Shown: positions 10,947 to 23,231 of the stretch, in pieces
Position numbering within the stretch: the stretch's first letter is position 1
Layout of the letters: every line of letters starts with the position of its first letter
Origin: Arbacia lixula
Lineage: Eukaryota > Echinodermata > Echinoidea > Arbacioida > Arbaciidae
Assembly: GCA_963669155.1 (NCBI GenBank)
Contig: OZ022576.1
Span: 16,716,035-16,780,034, forward strand
Direction: 5' to 3'
DNA: 64,000 nucleotides
The notes under the pieces: model-generated
Told to the model about the DNA's origin: nothing
What the model saw: the letters and a program-made list of their open reading frames with translations, nothing else
Databases searched by the model: none
Position numbers and translations under genes: made by a program

Positions 10947-11901
10947 CTCATACAAACGAACTCCGATTTTAATTAAAAGGTAAAGGAAACTGAATTTACT
11001 GAATATGTCTTATATCACATTCACCGTGAAATATCATGGTAGCATAGGGGCACACACTAAACTTAAGACACAAGGTTGTTACGAGGAAGGGAAGCTTTGG
11101 TGGTGGAAGAAAGGGGATAGCTGGAAAATTGGAAGAGAGACAAGACTCTAAAGAAGGAGAATGAGGAGAAACTAAAAAAATGGTCGAATGAATGGATCGA
11201 TACAAAGATAGAATTCAAATGAATACGCAGTGAATAATAATCTATAATATAATGGCCTATATGAACACCGTGAGTACGGTAATTATAAGCACATATATAC
11301 CACACACATACGCAAACAACAAACACAAACACAAACAACAGACATACGCACAGACTAAAAGATATGCACATATGCATAAATACACGTATTGTGTATCATG
11401 TAATTATTCAGAATCTTCTCAAAAGCTTTCCACCATAGGTGTACATTCAACCAATGAAAGACGATTGATACATCCATAAGTATGTAGCGACTTTTGATGT
11501 CGCTTTTAGCTATAGACATACTGGGCATATAGCAAAGTTAAAAATTCAAAGTTTCACGCAGCTTTCGTATAATATTTTATATTGCACAGCCTGCATGAGC
11601 ATATGCTTGGATAGGTTTCTGTTTCATATACATTTCCCTCCACAAAGACCTTTAATGCATGTGCAAAGGTAAACATGTAACATAAGCATGCATATCATGA
11701 ACATGAAAATAATTAGGATTCAACTGCATTAAAAATAAAACATCAATATTAACATATGCACAGTATTTTCGTTGTCTATTTCTATATTGATATTTCAGTA
11801 TATACCTCTACATTATAAAACTTTTGCTGAATTACACGTGCATCATAGTGTGCATCGTTGACGATTAGAGTCTTGACAGGTGAAAAGATTTGCAGATAAT
11901 T
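10947..11901. other. Intergenic, no gene seen
   Basis: AT-rich DNA between tRNA copy 2 and the 3' end of the glycosyltransferase gene. The 3' UTR of the latter should run into 11901 and below. Patchy CA repeats lie near 11290-11350. No clear minus-strand AATAAA was picked out. Confidence 0.5.
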
Positions 11902-14900
11902 TCAATCTCCTTTTGATTTGTTATCGTCTTTCTTTCGGGAGGAGCCGCAACACTTTCGGAAAAAACAGACAAAAACCTTGAGCCAAACGATGCTCAGCAG
12001 CAAGAAAAAACCCATAACGTCTAGCGAATGGAGCTGGATGAAATTCAAGTCGGTTGCCCGTAGTCGAAGGTGATTGGCTCCAAACTTGATCACGTGCTCA
12101 ATCCAAAATGCGGCGCGCTCAGCGGGTGGCGCCAAATCGTCGTTCATGATGCCAGATGCCTTCTTCATATTTCTGGCGTAGCTTTGAAACGGGATGATGA
12201 CAAAAAAGTGTCAGTTAGAAAATACGGTAAGCCATATGGTATATGCTGTAGCATGTGAAGTCAAACATGTCAAAGGGGGCAATGTCTTTCGTTGGTAACC
12301 CGTTGTGTGCCTAACAAACTGCAAGTCCATGTGATTTCATTTTTGTAATTATGTTTGCACAAAGGCAAAAAGGTTAATCAATTCACAATGTGTTGGGTTT
12401 AGAGTAAGTATAATCTGATCGAAGATAACACAACCAATAGCACAATTTCAACTCACACTACATTTACCATACCCTTCCCCTCCCCTACCACACCTCCACC
12501 CATTTCCACACACACATATATAAACAAACACATACACAAACCTGTCATTATGAAGAAGCTCGTGGAGGGCCTGTCGGAAGATGTCCTCCGTCAGCGTGTC
12601 AAAGTCCACGATCTTCCCTAGTCCTCGGGAGCCTACCCGGGCGGCGTTACCCGTCTGGTCGGCGCCGAAAGGCATGACTACGAGTGGGACACCGTGCATC
12701 ACCGACTCGTACACGCCACCCGACCCGCCGTGGGCGATGATCACGCGGGTCTTTGGATGGGCTATAGAAAATCATGACATGATCGTAAGTTGTCGTGGTA
12801 GGAAAAATGGGAAACAAAGAAAAATGAACGAGGATGAGAATGTAAAGTTGGAAAGATTAAAAGGACTGAGAAGAAGGAAAACACGAGAACGAGAAGAGGA
12901 ATAAGAAACCTAGAATGAGAAGGAAAATAAGAGTGAGAAGAGAATATAGCGAAGAGAAAGGAAAGGGCACGGAGAAGACATCTAAAGTGTGAATGAAAGA
13001 ATTGGAAGGCGAAGCATTTGTGACGTTAGTAGAGACAGATAATACTTCGCATTTGGGGGCACCGTATTCAATGTTAGCTTAGAATAAAAGAGTTAGTTAT
13101 GTTGAATAACGTGAACAATCGTCATTGGCTTTTGTCCTTGTATTGGTTTTACAAAAGACAACGAGCAAAGAGTGGGTTTTGATAAACAGGGCTCCGGCTT
13201 ACAAAGAGTTGTGATTGATCTGAATCGATCGCAAGTCCAATCCACTCTTTTTAATGTACAGAGTTCGGGTTGGTTCCATTGAAAATTCAAGCTGCACTCA
13301 ATCACAATCCTTATAACACAGGGCCCAGGTTAGATAGTTACTGGAGCGTTATGAGAGCAATCAACTGGTACTGGGTTCCTTCTGGGTAATTCAGAGAGGG
13401 CTAGTCAATACGATTACTTTAAAGAAAGAAGGAAATGTTAATTACAGAGGTGAAATAACAAATCCTATCATCTTTTAAGGTTAGTCTCCAATCCTTCATA
13501 TCTGATATTCTACACACAGAAAAGAAGAGAAATAAACAGAAAAAGAGAAAGAAAAAAGCAATTCTTGTATCAACACACCCAGAAGATCACTCTGTGGTAT
13601 CCAATCCAGGACGAGCGTATTCTTGCCAAGGTTAGCAGGCTTGACTCCCTTTCGCACCCAGACCACCCGTTGCGGAAGCTCGTTGAGCACTTTTGCGAAC
13701 ATGGCATCTTTCTTATGATCGGACATCGACGCCAACATTGAGCCCTGTAAGGTACAGACAGTTAATTACCAGTACCTTTCAGATTTTATTTCCGTCTCCA
13801 TCAACTTCCGTATAGCTCCTATCCCACTATTGCGTGCAAGCGTTGTGTGTGACGCGAGGGACAATTTTTGCTACACGCAGGTTCCCGCAGATGGTCCGCA
13901 CGTGACAGTACCTAGCACTTATCTCACCCGTAGTTGCCCGGAGGTGCGCACGCAAGTCCGATTTACCCGCAGCCAAGTTTTGAGCATGTTCAAAACTTGC
14001 TCCGGGTGAGTCGCGGGGAATTGGCCGCAGAGGTCCACGCAGAACACCAGTAGGAGGCCCGTAGCGGCCGCAAGTCACAGGCAGTTAACTTGCATGAAGT
14101 ACGCAACTTGCCCGTGGATCTGTGGCTATGCACCGGAAACGCAAGTCATCTGCGGGTATTCTACTAGCATAGTACGGGCGTTTTACTGGCGAGGAACGGT
14201 GTCCATACTGCCAACATCCGTGTAGCTGGTCATTTCTGCGGGTGTGGAGCGATGCATATACGAGCAAATTGCGTGTATTTTAAGGGTCAGTTACTACCTT
14301 TCTGCTGGTTAGTTGAGGGTCGGCTGCGGCCAAGATGATGACGTTCTGAGAGGCTCGCACTTGCAGGCAACTCTCTCGCATATAACACGCAGTTGTGACG
14401 CAGGTAACTCGCAGCGCTCGTATGTCGCCCGTAACAAACACGGACCAGTTTCGAAGCTCTCACGCGCCACCAACGCGCCTGACACGCATGTCACACGGAA
14501 TACACGCAAGTAGACAGTACTTAGCACGCGTCCAGCAGGTAAGAAGCACGCAAGACTTGTCAAAATTCTTGTCAGCCCGCAGAAATTACCCTGCGTGCTG
14601 GAAAATTGTTCCTCGCAAGTCATATGCAACGCTTGCACGCAACAGTGAGACAGGGGCTTAAGTTCATAAAATGCCAAATGAACTGCCTGTGATCTGTATG
14701 AATAACGATTATCACGGCAGCAGCAATCATGAATTCAAATATAAATTCATTTACGGCGCATGATCTTTTAAAATAATAACCGAACAGTGTACTTCAATAC
14801 GTCAACATGGTCAGTGGATTCATTCACCGCAGTAGTTCTCATGATTGTGTCAATTAGAAGATCGGAAAATGTATCATGTTCTAACATCTTAAGTTGTCAT

Positions 14901-16910
14901 CTTGTGGAGATGTAGTTATCAAGTTGTCAGTCATTGGTCATTTTCCTTTTCTTGCCAAAATAATGATACTTACCCATTCACCAACAGTTATTTTCACTTG
15001 CAAAATAGCAGAAGATTATAAAGCCGTAAATCATATATACGAAATCGCAACAAACAATTACAAACAAACAGACATTGAATTGCGTTTAAAAAAAGGTTCG
15101 AAAAAAGGGCAGATGAAGTATCATAATTGCTAATTGGAAGATAAAGTTTGGGTCAATTGGTTTGTAATCTGTTTTGATATCTTATCTTCTTCACCCACGC
15201 ATACCTTCATATTCACACATGCACGGCACACCAGCACATGAACGTGTACATGCACAAAGTGCACTTGACACGTTCGGCCTCTTGTCTGTGCTTAATATGC
15301 CTTAGGTGATATATGGTGCATTTAATAGAGTAAAACGAGAAGAGCCATGTTATCATAATTTATTACCAAGGACAAAATGACAACACCATGATCTCCCGAT
15401 CCTTCCACGAACTCCTTGAGGTTCTGAAAGAGAAAAATAGAAATAACACGAAGGGATCTTACTATAGCATCCAAAATGAAACTAATCCAAACAAATATTA
15501 AACAGGTATAGGCAAAAGACAAATTAAATCGAGTGCAGCACAATCATGTCCAAGGCTTGGCTGCTACATCCATTCGTATGGTGCTGGATTTGAACACAAT
15601 ATGTACAAATAAAACGATCCATCCTTGGATAGTTGTACTAAAATGTCCTAGTCTTTATCCTCCGTTGTAATTATTTAAGAAATGTAAGTTACTGCAGTAC
15701 ATATAGTAACTAGACAGGCTGTATCGAGCAAAAGGAGAAAAGGGGAAAAGAAGACTAAGACTAAGATGAAGAACATGAAAGGGAAGAAAAGAAAGAAGAA
15801 GAACTTTAACGAAATGGGTGACGAAGGAAGAAGATGAGGAAGGAAACATAAACAAATGGAAACGGGAAAAAGAAAAAAAAAAAACAAGAAGATAGAATGA
15901 ATAAGAGGAAGAGAAGGAAGAGAGAAGGACAATAAGAACAACATGAAAATAAGCAAAAATAAAAACAAGACCGGTGAAAGAGAACGAAAAGGAAGTCTCA
16001 CCCCTGGCAGTGGGCGTGGCGTCTTGGCTGTGATGCCTCCTATAGGAATCCAGAAGGGAGCGGTGGGCTGCGCGTAATCCAAAGCAAAGGTGCTCTGGGT
16101 CAACCAAAGGCTCGCTTCACCTACCAACTGGCGCACGGACAGGTCCGGTCTGATGTTGAACTCTCGTTTGATTCTGTACAGCGGCCGAGCGAGATACCAC
16201 TCAAAAGCTGGATGCAACACGAACCGAAATATCGTATTATAGAGGCGTTCCTTGAACGACATGTGATCCGAATAGTCGGAGAATATACTGAATGGGACGT
16301 AGCTGGACGGGATGGGCATGTTGAAATGGTCCTCCGATGCCGCCGGAACTCTTCTGGTTGGAGTTACTATGGTGAAGGGCACGCCTAGATACGCAGCGAG
16401 TAGCGCGTCGCATCCGTTGACAGGGAAAGTGACGATCATGTCGAATGCCTCTTGCTTCAGTCGCGCCAGTGTGTTGGTATCCTTGAATAGTAGCGGACAC
16501 CCGTTGCGCAGATATTCCACGCCTTCTAAAACGTTATAAACCATCATGGTGTGTGATCTAATCTTGCTACCTTGTACCATCGTGTTTTTGATAGTGTCGT
16601 GCATGGCGCCGAAGTCGGCGGCTGTGTACGGCGTGGTGTACCAGATCGCATCCGTGGTCGCTCCCGGCCTCAAACCCGTGGTCGGCTTGTGCCGTGGCGC
16701 CAGCAGAATGACCTCGTGGCCCCGCTCGACCAGGGTCTCCGTGATGGAGGAGAAGAACATGTACTGGCTGGCCGAGTTGAACAGACTCGTTGTCGCGAGC
16801 ATGATCTTCGCACCGTCCGTCCTTCGAGGCTGGCTAGAAACCACCAGCACGACCAGCAGCACGACTACCACTCCGACCCTTTCACCTCTATTACATGCAG
16901 ACGTGACCAT
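11902..16910 (-). CDS. UDP-glycosyltransferase (UGT family), five coding exons
   Basis: On the minus strand the exons are 16910-16002, 15423-15367, 13744-13579, 12761-12542 and 12181-11902. All have GT-AG ends and phases that join cleanly into 543 residues, close to the usual 520-530. Residues 1-30 hold a hydrophobic signal sequence. The N-terminal acceptor-binding half is in exon 1. The donor-binding half carries DWIPQSDLLA and the UGT signature AHGGSGGVYESV...GVPLVVMPFGADQ. The C-terminus has a membrane helix (DVMGFFLLLSIVWLKVFV) and a basic KSKGD tail like an ER-retrieval signal. UGTs are ER-membrane enzymes that transfer a sugar from a UDP-sugar to small lipophilic acceptors. Two oddities: the position of the catalytic His (human His35/39) is Gln (SQYMFF), and that of the partner Asp is Phe (IVTFPVNGC), so activity is doubtful or altered. 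A DNA transposon sits in the second intron. Confidence 0.92.
13813..14660. mobile_element. Non-autonomous DNA transposon in UGT intron 2
   Basis: An 850-base GC-rich island in the AT-rich intron. Its ends form an imperfect inverted repeat of about 31 bases; the inner TTGCGTGCAAGCGTTG matches its complement on the right almost exactly, the outer part less well. The interior is packed with short words such as ACGCAAGT, CTTGCC and CCCGCAG in both orientations. No frame encodes a recognisable transposase. It lies between UGT exons 2 and 3, so splicing must remove it. Confidence 0.6.
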
Positions 16911-17033
16911 GGCGTCCAGTCTTTTGTACGTCTTGCTGTGACTACACGAGTGTCGTTGTGAATCATTTCAATACGAAAGTCTGTCCTGCCTTGAGCACCC
17001 TTGCCCTCTAGCCTCAAACATACCCCGGTACTG

Positions 17034-17040
17034 ATTTATA
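17034..17040 (-). promoter_or_regulatory. Candidate TATA box of the UGT gene
   Basis: TATAAAT on the minus strand lies about 125 bases upstream of the UGT start codon at 16910. This spacing suits a short 5' UTR. Sequence and position only. Confidence 0.35.
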
Positions 17041-18182
17041 GACACACGCAAAGTTAACACAATCATAACATTGCATATCATTGATTGTGCAGATAATTCG
17101 GAGCACAAAGTCACAAAGTACAAAGACAAGTATATTTCACCCCCTCTCTTACTCTCTCGCCTAGTCTCGCGTCATATCCCAGTTTTTTACATCAGTATTT
17201 TTTTGTGAGCGAGAGAAGTGAGCGACTGAGACATACCTTTAATCGTAGTTTCATTCAGTGTAGAAGATTTGTTGGCACCTTCTTGTATCTTGTGCCTCCA
17301 AATAACCTTAAAGTCATTATTTAGAAGAGGAGGGGGTGGGAGAGGGGGCTGCCCTAAACTTGAAGTGAACTCGCGCTGACTTACATAAAAGACATACTTA
17401 CTGAGACACGGACATAACATTATCAAAATAAGCACCCAGATTATTTACTGATTCACAAACCAGCGTAAACCAGCGTAAACCAGCGTAAACATTGCATCAT
17501 TCTATGAGAATTGCATCAGTATTTCAGAAGAACAGTCTGTCTACTGTTGTGGTCGATAAGAAGACTGATATCGATATGGTTTATGAGTTATTGAAACTCT
17601 TGTGTTCCTTCAATCAAAACATTTTGTTATATATATTTTCCAAGAAGATGTTACCTCTCATTCAAGACTGCAGCTTGAGAGCCGGCTTAACAAGTATTTA
17701 CTTCTTAAAAAGCAGTCTAATGGTGTAGCTGCGGTGGAAAGATACTTGTTGCTGCCCAAAATAGACTTTGGACCTGGAAGTCGAGCAAGATAAAAAAGCA
17801 AGTCATAGGAAATCACAAAATACCCTTCAAACTCCGTCTGACATGGTAGCCTTGCTACCTTACCATTTCCATGTCACGAGATATGTAGCCTGGCTTTCAG
17901 GCTGTTATGGATATTTGAAATCTAGTTAACGGTTCTGAATGCGATAGATTAGTCATTGGTGAGTTCTTATCCAGCTCAACCAAAGCGGAAATAGGAGAGT
18001 GAAACAGTGACTAGTCTTGTAAGTACTAGACTCTATTTTACATGTTGGATCGCATACACACATACGCGAACGAAATACGTATTCATCCACGATAAAACAG
18101 ACGTAAACGCAAATGTTATTATGTTTATAACATAATAGTACACATTACAGTACACATTATTTCGAAGGCACACAATCACACA

Positions 18183-18259
<77 letters not shown>

Positions 18260-18936
18260 ACACACACACACTCACACACACGCGTAAACACACACACGTA
18301 TAATTTCCGTCCACATGCCCAGTTTTGTAGGATTCTTGACAAAAGGATGTGATAAGAAACACAGCTTCGAGAGACAACATGGGCAATTAAAGATATTTCT
18401 TTCCAAGTTGATATTCGCTAAATGTCGGTGGTGAGCATGGGACATCAAAGCATTGTCGTGACTGTGGAATGTTTTTGACATTCATTATCACGCTTTAGTG
18501 TCCGTTCAGACGTTTGAATATATTATGCATGAAATGTTCCTCCTACATCATACCTTCAATCATGTGAAGATTTATACGTGTTACGATTCTAGAGTTGAAC
18601 AATAGCATCGTGTGATGTAGTGTACAAGTGTAAGTGTGTTCTTGGAGCGATGCGCGAGGCGTGCGTGCTATTTCGACCGCGGTCAATAAGAGAGGGTTTG
18701 GGGTCCACGCACGAAACAAATCATTACTTTCGGTGTGTGTGAATGCTCCTATTGATGTTATTAAATGACAATGGGTTATTCATACAATGCAGTATAATTA
18801 TACATATAAATTAAAAAATAAAATAAATAAATGATTCTAAAAATATAGTGGAGTACCTGTATACCCTTGCGCGTACGGCAGGATGAATTGTGTGATCTTA
18901 CGAAAGGGAAGAAGAAAAAACAAGCATCAACTTAGA
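17041..18936. other. Intergenic between UGT and tRNA cluster
   Basis: No gene found. It holds an 11-base-scale tandem (CAGCGTAAAC three times, 17457-17490) and a long CA microsatellite (18182-18290). The last 200 bases belong to the duplicated tRNA segment. Confidence 0.55.
18182..18290. repeat. (CA)n microsatellite
   Basis: About 50 CA units with a few interruptions. The Val-Cys reading frame on the minus strand is an artefact. Confidence 0.95.
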
Positions 18937-19018
18937 CGACGAGGATGGGATTCGAACCCACGCGTGCAGAGCACAATGGATTAGCAGTCCATCGCCTTAA
19001 CCACTCGGCCACCTCGTC
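18937..19018 (-). tRNA. tRNA-Ser (GCT), copy 3
   Basis: 82 bases, mature region identical to copies 2, 4 and 5: acceptor stem perfect, anticodon GCT, long variable arm, intact A and B boxes. Downstream on the transcribed strand a T6 run follows within about 25 bases as pol III terminator. Confidence 0.97.
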
Positions 19019-19276
19019 CTGATATACAAACGACTTCTAAACATATCATTACTTTCGGCGTGTGTGAATGTCATTATTGATGTTAGTTCATGCCAATCGG
19101 TTGTTCATACAATGCAGTATGATTATACATATAAATTGAAACTGCCCCCCCCTTAAAAAATATAAATAAATTGACTCTAAAAATATCGTGGGGTGCCTGT
19201 ATACACTTTTACATAAGACACGATGAATTGTTTGATCTTACTAAAGGGAAAAAGAAAAAGAAAACATCAACTAAGA

Positions 19277-19358
19277 CGACGAGGATGGGATTCGAACCCA
19301 CGCGTGCAGAGCACAATGGATTAGCAGTCCATCGCCTTAACCACTCGGCCACCTCGTC
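19277..19358 (-). tRNA. tRNA-Ser (GCT), copy 4
   Basis: 82 bases, identical to copies 2, 3 and 5 over the mature region, 258 bases from copy 3 within the tandem duplication. T4 and T5 runs follow the 3' end on the transcribed strand. Anticodon GCT reads AGU and AGC. Confidence 0.97.
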
Positions 19359-19600
19359 CTGATATGCGGACGACCTCCGATTTTAATGGAAACGAAGATG
19401 AACTTTATGTAACATCATCTCTCATGCACAGTGGAAGAGACCAATTCTTAATTTATTCACTGAATAAATATACATATAAATTGACTGCTGACTGGGATTT
19501 TTTCATGAAGCTGTGTTGGATGATGGATCAAAGACAGTGTGTCCGGATCAACAACATAAATAGGTGCACATTGTGGAATCACTAATTTCTGTGTGTGTAG

Positions 19601-19745
<145 letters not shown>

Positions 19746-19997
19746 TTGTCCCGTTTGGATTTTATGACATTGAGTCACCGGGAAGGGTATTGGAGAAATC
19801 GATTTGTTATACAATGCAGCATACTTATACATAAAGCAAAACAAAAACCAATCCTACAAAAATATAAAAGTTCATATTTGAGTACACGATTGATAATTTC
19901 TAGCAATATTGAACATGTACCAGTATACCCTTGCATGACAAGATGAATTTTGGGATCTTACAAAAAGGAAAAAGGGAAAAGAAAGCAACAGTTACAA

Positions 19998-20079
19998 CGA
20001 CGAGGATGGGATTCGAACCCACGCGTGCAGAGCACAATGGATTAGCAGTCCATCGCCTTAACCACTCGGCCACCTCGTC
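19998..20079 (-). tRNA. tRNA-Ser (GCT), copy 5
   Basis: 82 bases, mature sequence as in copies 2-4. The 5' flank on the gene strand (plus-strand 20080 onward, ending in a TCAAAGTTTCA block) resembles that of copy 1 rather than copies 3 and 4, while the 3' flank resembles copies 3 and 4. Termination by a T4 run. Confidence 0.97.
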
Positions 20080-20918
20080 CGGTCACGGTGTGTAAAAACA
20101 TTTTAATCTGTCAAAGTTTCAGAGCACAGTTGCAAAATGTTTTGTACTGGACACCTGAGTTTCATTTTACATGTACTGCATTAAGCTATTTGTGTCATTA
20201 TAGACCTACATGTGGAAGCTTATATTTGCGCAGGGGTGCAGAAACACAGAAGGGGTGGGGTGGGGGAGGGCAGGGTGGGGGTGGGGATATGAGGAAGGCT
20301 TCCACGTAGTGAGCATATGCTATTAAACCAAGAATCAAAGCTCATAAATTTATGTTTGCATGCAGATTGATTGATTTCCTTTATGTCACATGGATCAGTA
20401 TATCACTATATGCAGATATAGATACAGTATCTAATATTCATGGGGGAAGGCTTTTTATGTGCACATACACGAATAAACACATATCTTAAAAGACCGTGGT
20501 TATGGGTCTCCATTTCCCATTCCCTGTCTGGAAATTATCCTTCCAGTGATGCCACCTGCTTCCCTCCCTACATTCTAACATAGGTACAGAAATCAATGTA
20601 AAACTTAATTTTGCGATTTGAAAGGGAGTACGATGAATGTGCATGGGTCAAACGGCTGAATGTACTTAATACCAATAGACCGTTTCCTTTATGAACGCAC
20701 ATTATAGGCGCGTCTGACAAATCAGGGAGCTGTTCAGGCGAAACAACCCGAGCATGATATATGCAAACATCTGCTTGGATTTAACGCATGCTATGAATGC
20801 TAATAAAAGTCAAAAGCATTACACAATCACCGTGATTATGACAATACTTTGATGTCCCACGCTCAGCACCAACATTCAGCGGATGTCAAGAAATATATTT
20901 GATTCCCCATTTTGTCAC

Positions 20919-21501
20919 TTAAAAAGGGTTACTAAATTAGAAAAATAAGTTCCCACTAATCTATGTAAAATTATCCACTTAAAACGAATTTCACATTCGT
21001 TTGCCGCAATAAAGTCTCCTTTTGACGAAAATTTGAAAAAAAAACCCGCATGCCTCCAGTGACGTATGAGAAGTCAAAATTCCATAGATTGTACGGAAGT
21101 CATCAATAGACCATTTTCGTAATCATGGTAATACATGTATATTCACAGCTTTCCCTCTAACTGCGTAGTAACGCTTTATTGCATTCACCTGTATCTTGTC
21201 ATTCAGATGGATGGAATGCACTTTGAATCTATTAGTTGTTGCTACTCAGACAAACCTCGGACAAGCTTTGGGGTTCCCATTGGTAACATATTGTTTGAAT
21301 GGCGTGAATAAAATATTTTATTTACGCCGTTGGCATTTATGTAATTTTGACTTCTCATACGTCACTGGAGGCGCGCGGTTTTTTTTCAAATTTTCGTTAA
21401 AATGAGACTTTATTGCGGCAAACAAATGTGAAATTCGTTTTTAGTGGATAATTTTACATAGATTAGTGGTAACTTATTTTTCTAATTTAGTAACCTTTTA
21501 A
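20919..21501. mobile_element. Long foldback element with about 160-bp inverted arms
   Basis: The arms 20919-21081 and 21343-21501 are reverse complements with only scattered mismatches. For example GTGACGTATGAGAAGTC on the left is GACTTCTCATACGTCAC on the right, and TTGCCGCAATAAAGTCTC is GAGACTTTATTGCGGCAA. The 261-base centre starts with a CAATAGACC block and then resembles the interior of the MITE at 9176-9400 (ATTAGTTGTTGCTA, CAAGCTTT). This looks like a composite: one family's core between another family's arms, or a longer relative of the same family. Non-coding. Confidence 0.75.
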
Positions 21502-22673
21502 CAGTTTGTTTCTTGTGGATCTTGCAATTTCCAAGAAAGTTAAGGGCAAACCATTAAGGATGATTTACTCAGCTTACTTCTAAAGGATTGAGGAATGGTG
21601 AATAAACGGAGAATTTACTAATTTTTCCTGAATTGTGGGATTCAATCTTTGTCAAAATTATATTTTCAGATGTATATCATCATTAGCATAATTATGTTTT
21701 AGTACATTTGCCTCAGCTGAGATATTTTAATTGAAAAATTGTCAATTTTTGTTTGCTGATATCTGTTATGTTCACACAAGTAATCATTCCATTAAATGGA
21801 AAAGCGAAATGAGACCATACATTTCTTCAATTCTGCCACACAATCATTTTTGCGACCCGGAAATGATATGACGTTGCAGTGGCTCGTGCGGCCAGCGAAT
21901 AACAATGTTCTGAATTCCATGAACGCTGAATATACGCTCGTTTTTCATACGCCTCCATTCCCTTTTTGTAACAGTGATAGACGTACATATTATGGATGAA
22001 GCCCCGATGTTATAAATCCCGTACAAATCATACAGAACGGCTTTCCGTCTGGAGCTTAGAGTTCATATGATAACCTTCAAATCGAAGTAGGTGTCGATTT
22101 CCTATCAAATCCTATTATCACCTCTGTGGTATATACCACCAGAAAAATAAATATCAGCAATACAAAACAGACAATCAATCACCATGTATGTTTGTCCTGC
22201 AATCTGAGAGACGGCTCCATATGCCAAATGACATGAAACTGATCGCCTGTAATAATTACCAACCCGCATATCCTACACCAGCCTCGCAATTACAGTGTTT
22301 CCTATATCCATCCCCCGATAGTGCCGTATTCATGTACTATTATCAGATTCCATTTTAAACTCGGCGTCATGAACATTTTCATTTTCCAACTTTTTCGAAT
22401 AGGCCAACTGGTGATTGAACTAGGGAATATATTATTATAGAGACGTAGTAGTAATATGGTACAATATATAGTGTGGACATCGGTTGTGATCTGGTCATCG
22501 GTGTATTTGTGTCCGAAGTTTGCGGAGGGCAGTAAACGAACGGTGGTAAGAATTAAATTCATACGTGTTTAGATTTCTACATCTATTTAACTGATAAATC
22601 ACATCATACCATAAGCATTTTTAGGATATCTACGATAGATACTACTATTAATAAAATAAGTATTTAGTACTGT

Positions 22674-22676
<3 letters not shown>

Positions 22677-22726
<50 letters not shown>

Positions 22727-22898
22727 ATAATGTTACTACTAGTACTACAATGCGTATAAGTACTACTAGTACTGCTGTTACTGCTAAAATTACTGCTGCT
22801 TCTACTGTTGCTACTAGTTTTGTTGCCGCTGATACTGCTACTGCTATTACTACTACTTCTATTACTACTTCTTCCACCACTTCTACTGGTAGCAGTCT

Positions 22899-22953
<55 letters not shown>

Positions 22954-22966
22954 TTATTATTATTAT

Positions 22967-23024
<58 letters not shown>

Positions 23025-23029
23025 TCTTC
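22677..23029. repeat. (ACT)n trinucleotide arrays
   Basis: Two pure arrays (22677-22723 and 22903-23009) joined by degenerate ACT/TACTGC sequence and ending in a short CTG tract. They end about 200 bases before the start codon of the first PPxY gene. All long frames here (poly-Ser, poly-Leu, poly-Tyr) are repeat artefacts. Confidence 0.95.
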
Positions 23030-23231
23030 TTCTAATTACATCACTAATTTGCACATGAATATACCAAGTAAAACATGCCCTCTCGAGAAGTGATTGCTGA
23101 TGTAATTCACACATTCTTTGACATATTGTTGATTATTCTTCACGCAGCATTTCAAATAAGATACCGTAGCCTATGACCAGGATGCGCTGTATACGACTTC
23201 GAAGTCGAAGTCGAGTTCCCGATAACCATCG

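Larger units (their letters stand above)
18719..19376. repeat. Tandem segmental duplication carrying tRNA copies 3 and 4
   Basis: Two consecutive segments of about 330-340 bases share the same order of blocks: ATTACTTTCGG.GTGTGTGAATG, TTCATACAATGCAGTAT, ATTATACATATAAATT, TCTAAAAATAT, GTACCTGTATAC (or close variants), GATGAATTG, a purine-rich tract, then the tRNA. The first unit starts near 18719 and the second near 19044. Copy 5 (19998-20079) has a shortened, more diverged version of the same 3' flank (from about 19800), split by a TG microsatellite. The mature tRNAs are identical while flanks have diverged. Confidence 0.8.
20080..23231. other. Intergenic: foldback element and ACT repeats
   Basis: No coding exon was supported. 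G-rich tract at 20250-20290, foldback element 20919-21501, then AT-rich DNA and the ACT microsatellites. The promoter of the first PPxY gene should lie in the last few hundred bases. Confidence 0.5.

Noticed and set aside
15655..16001. Continuation of UGT exon 1 reading frame past 16002
   Set aside because: The frame runs on as Phe/Leu/Ser-rich intron translation after a clear donor (GTGAGA). Splicing to 15423 restores the conserved UGT sequence in phase.
22750..23058. Long poly-Ser/poly-Leu/poly-Tyr frames over ACT repeats
   Set aside because: A pure trinucleotide repeat is open in several frames on both strands by composition alone; there is no flanking coding sequence.
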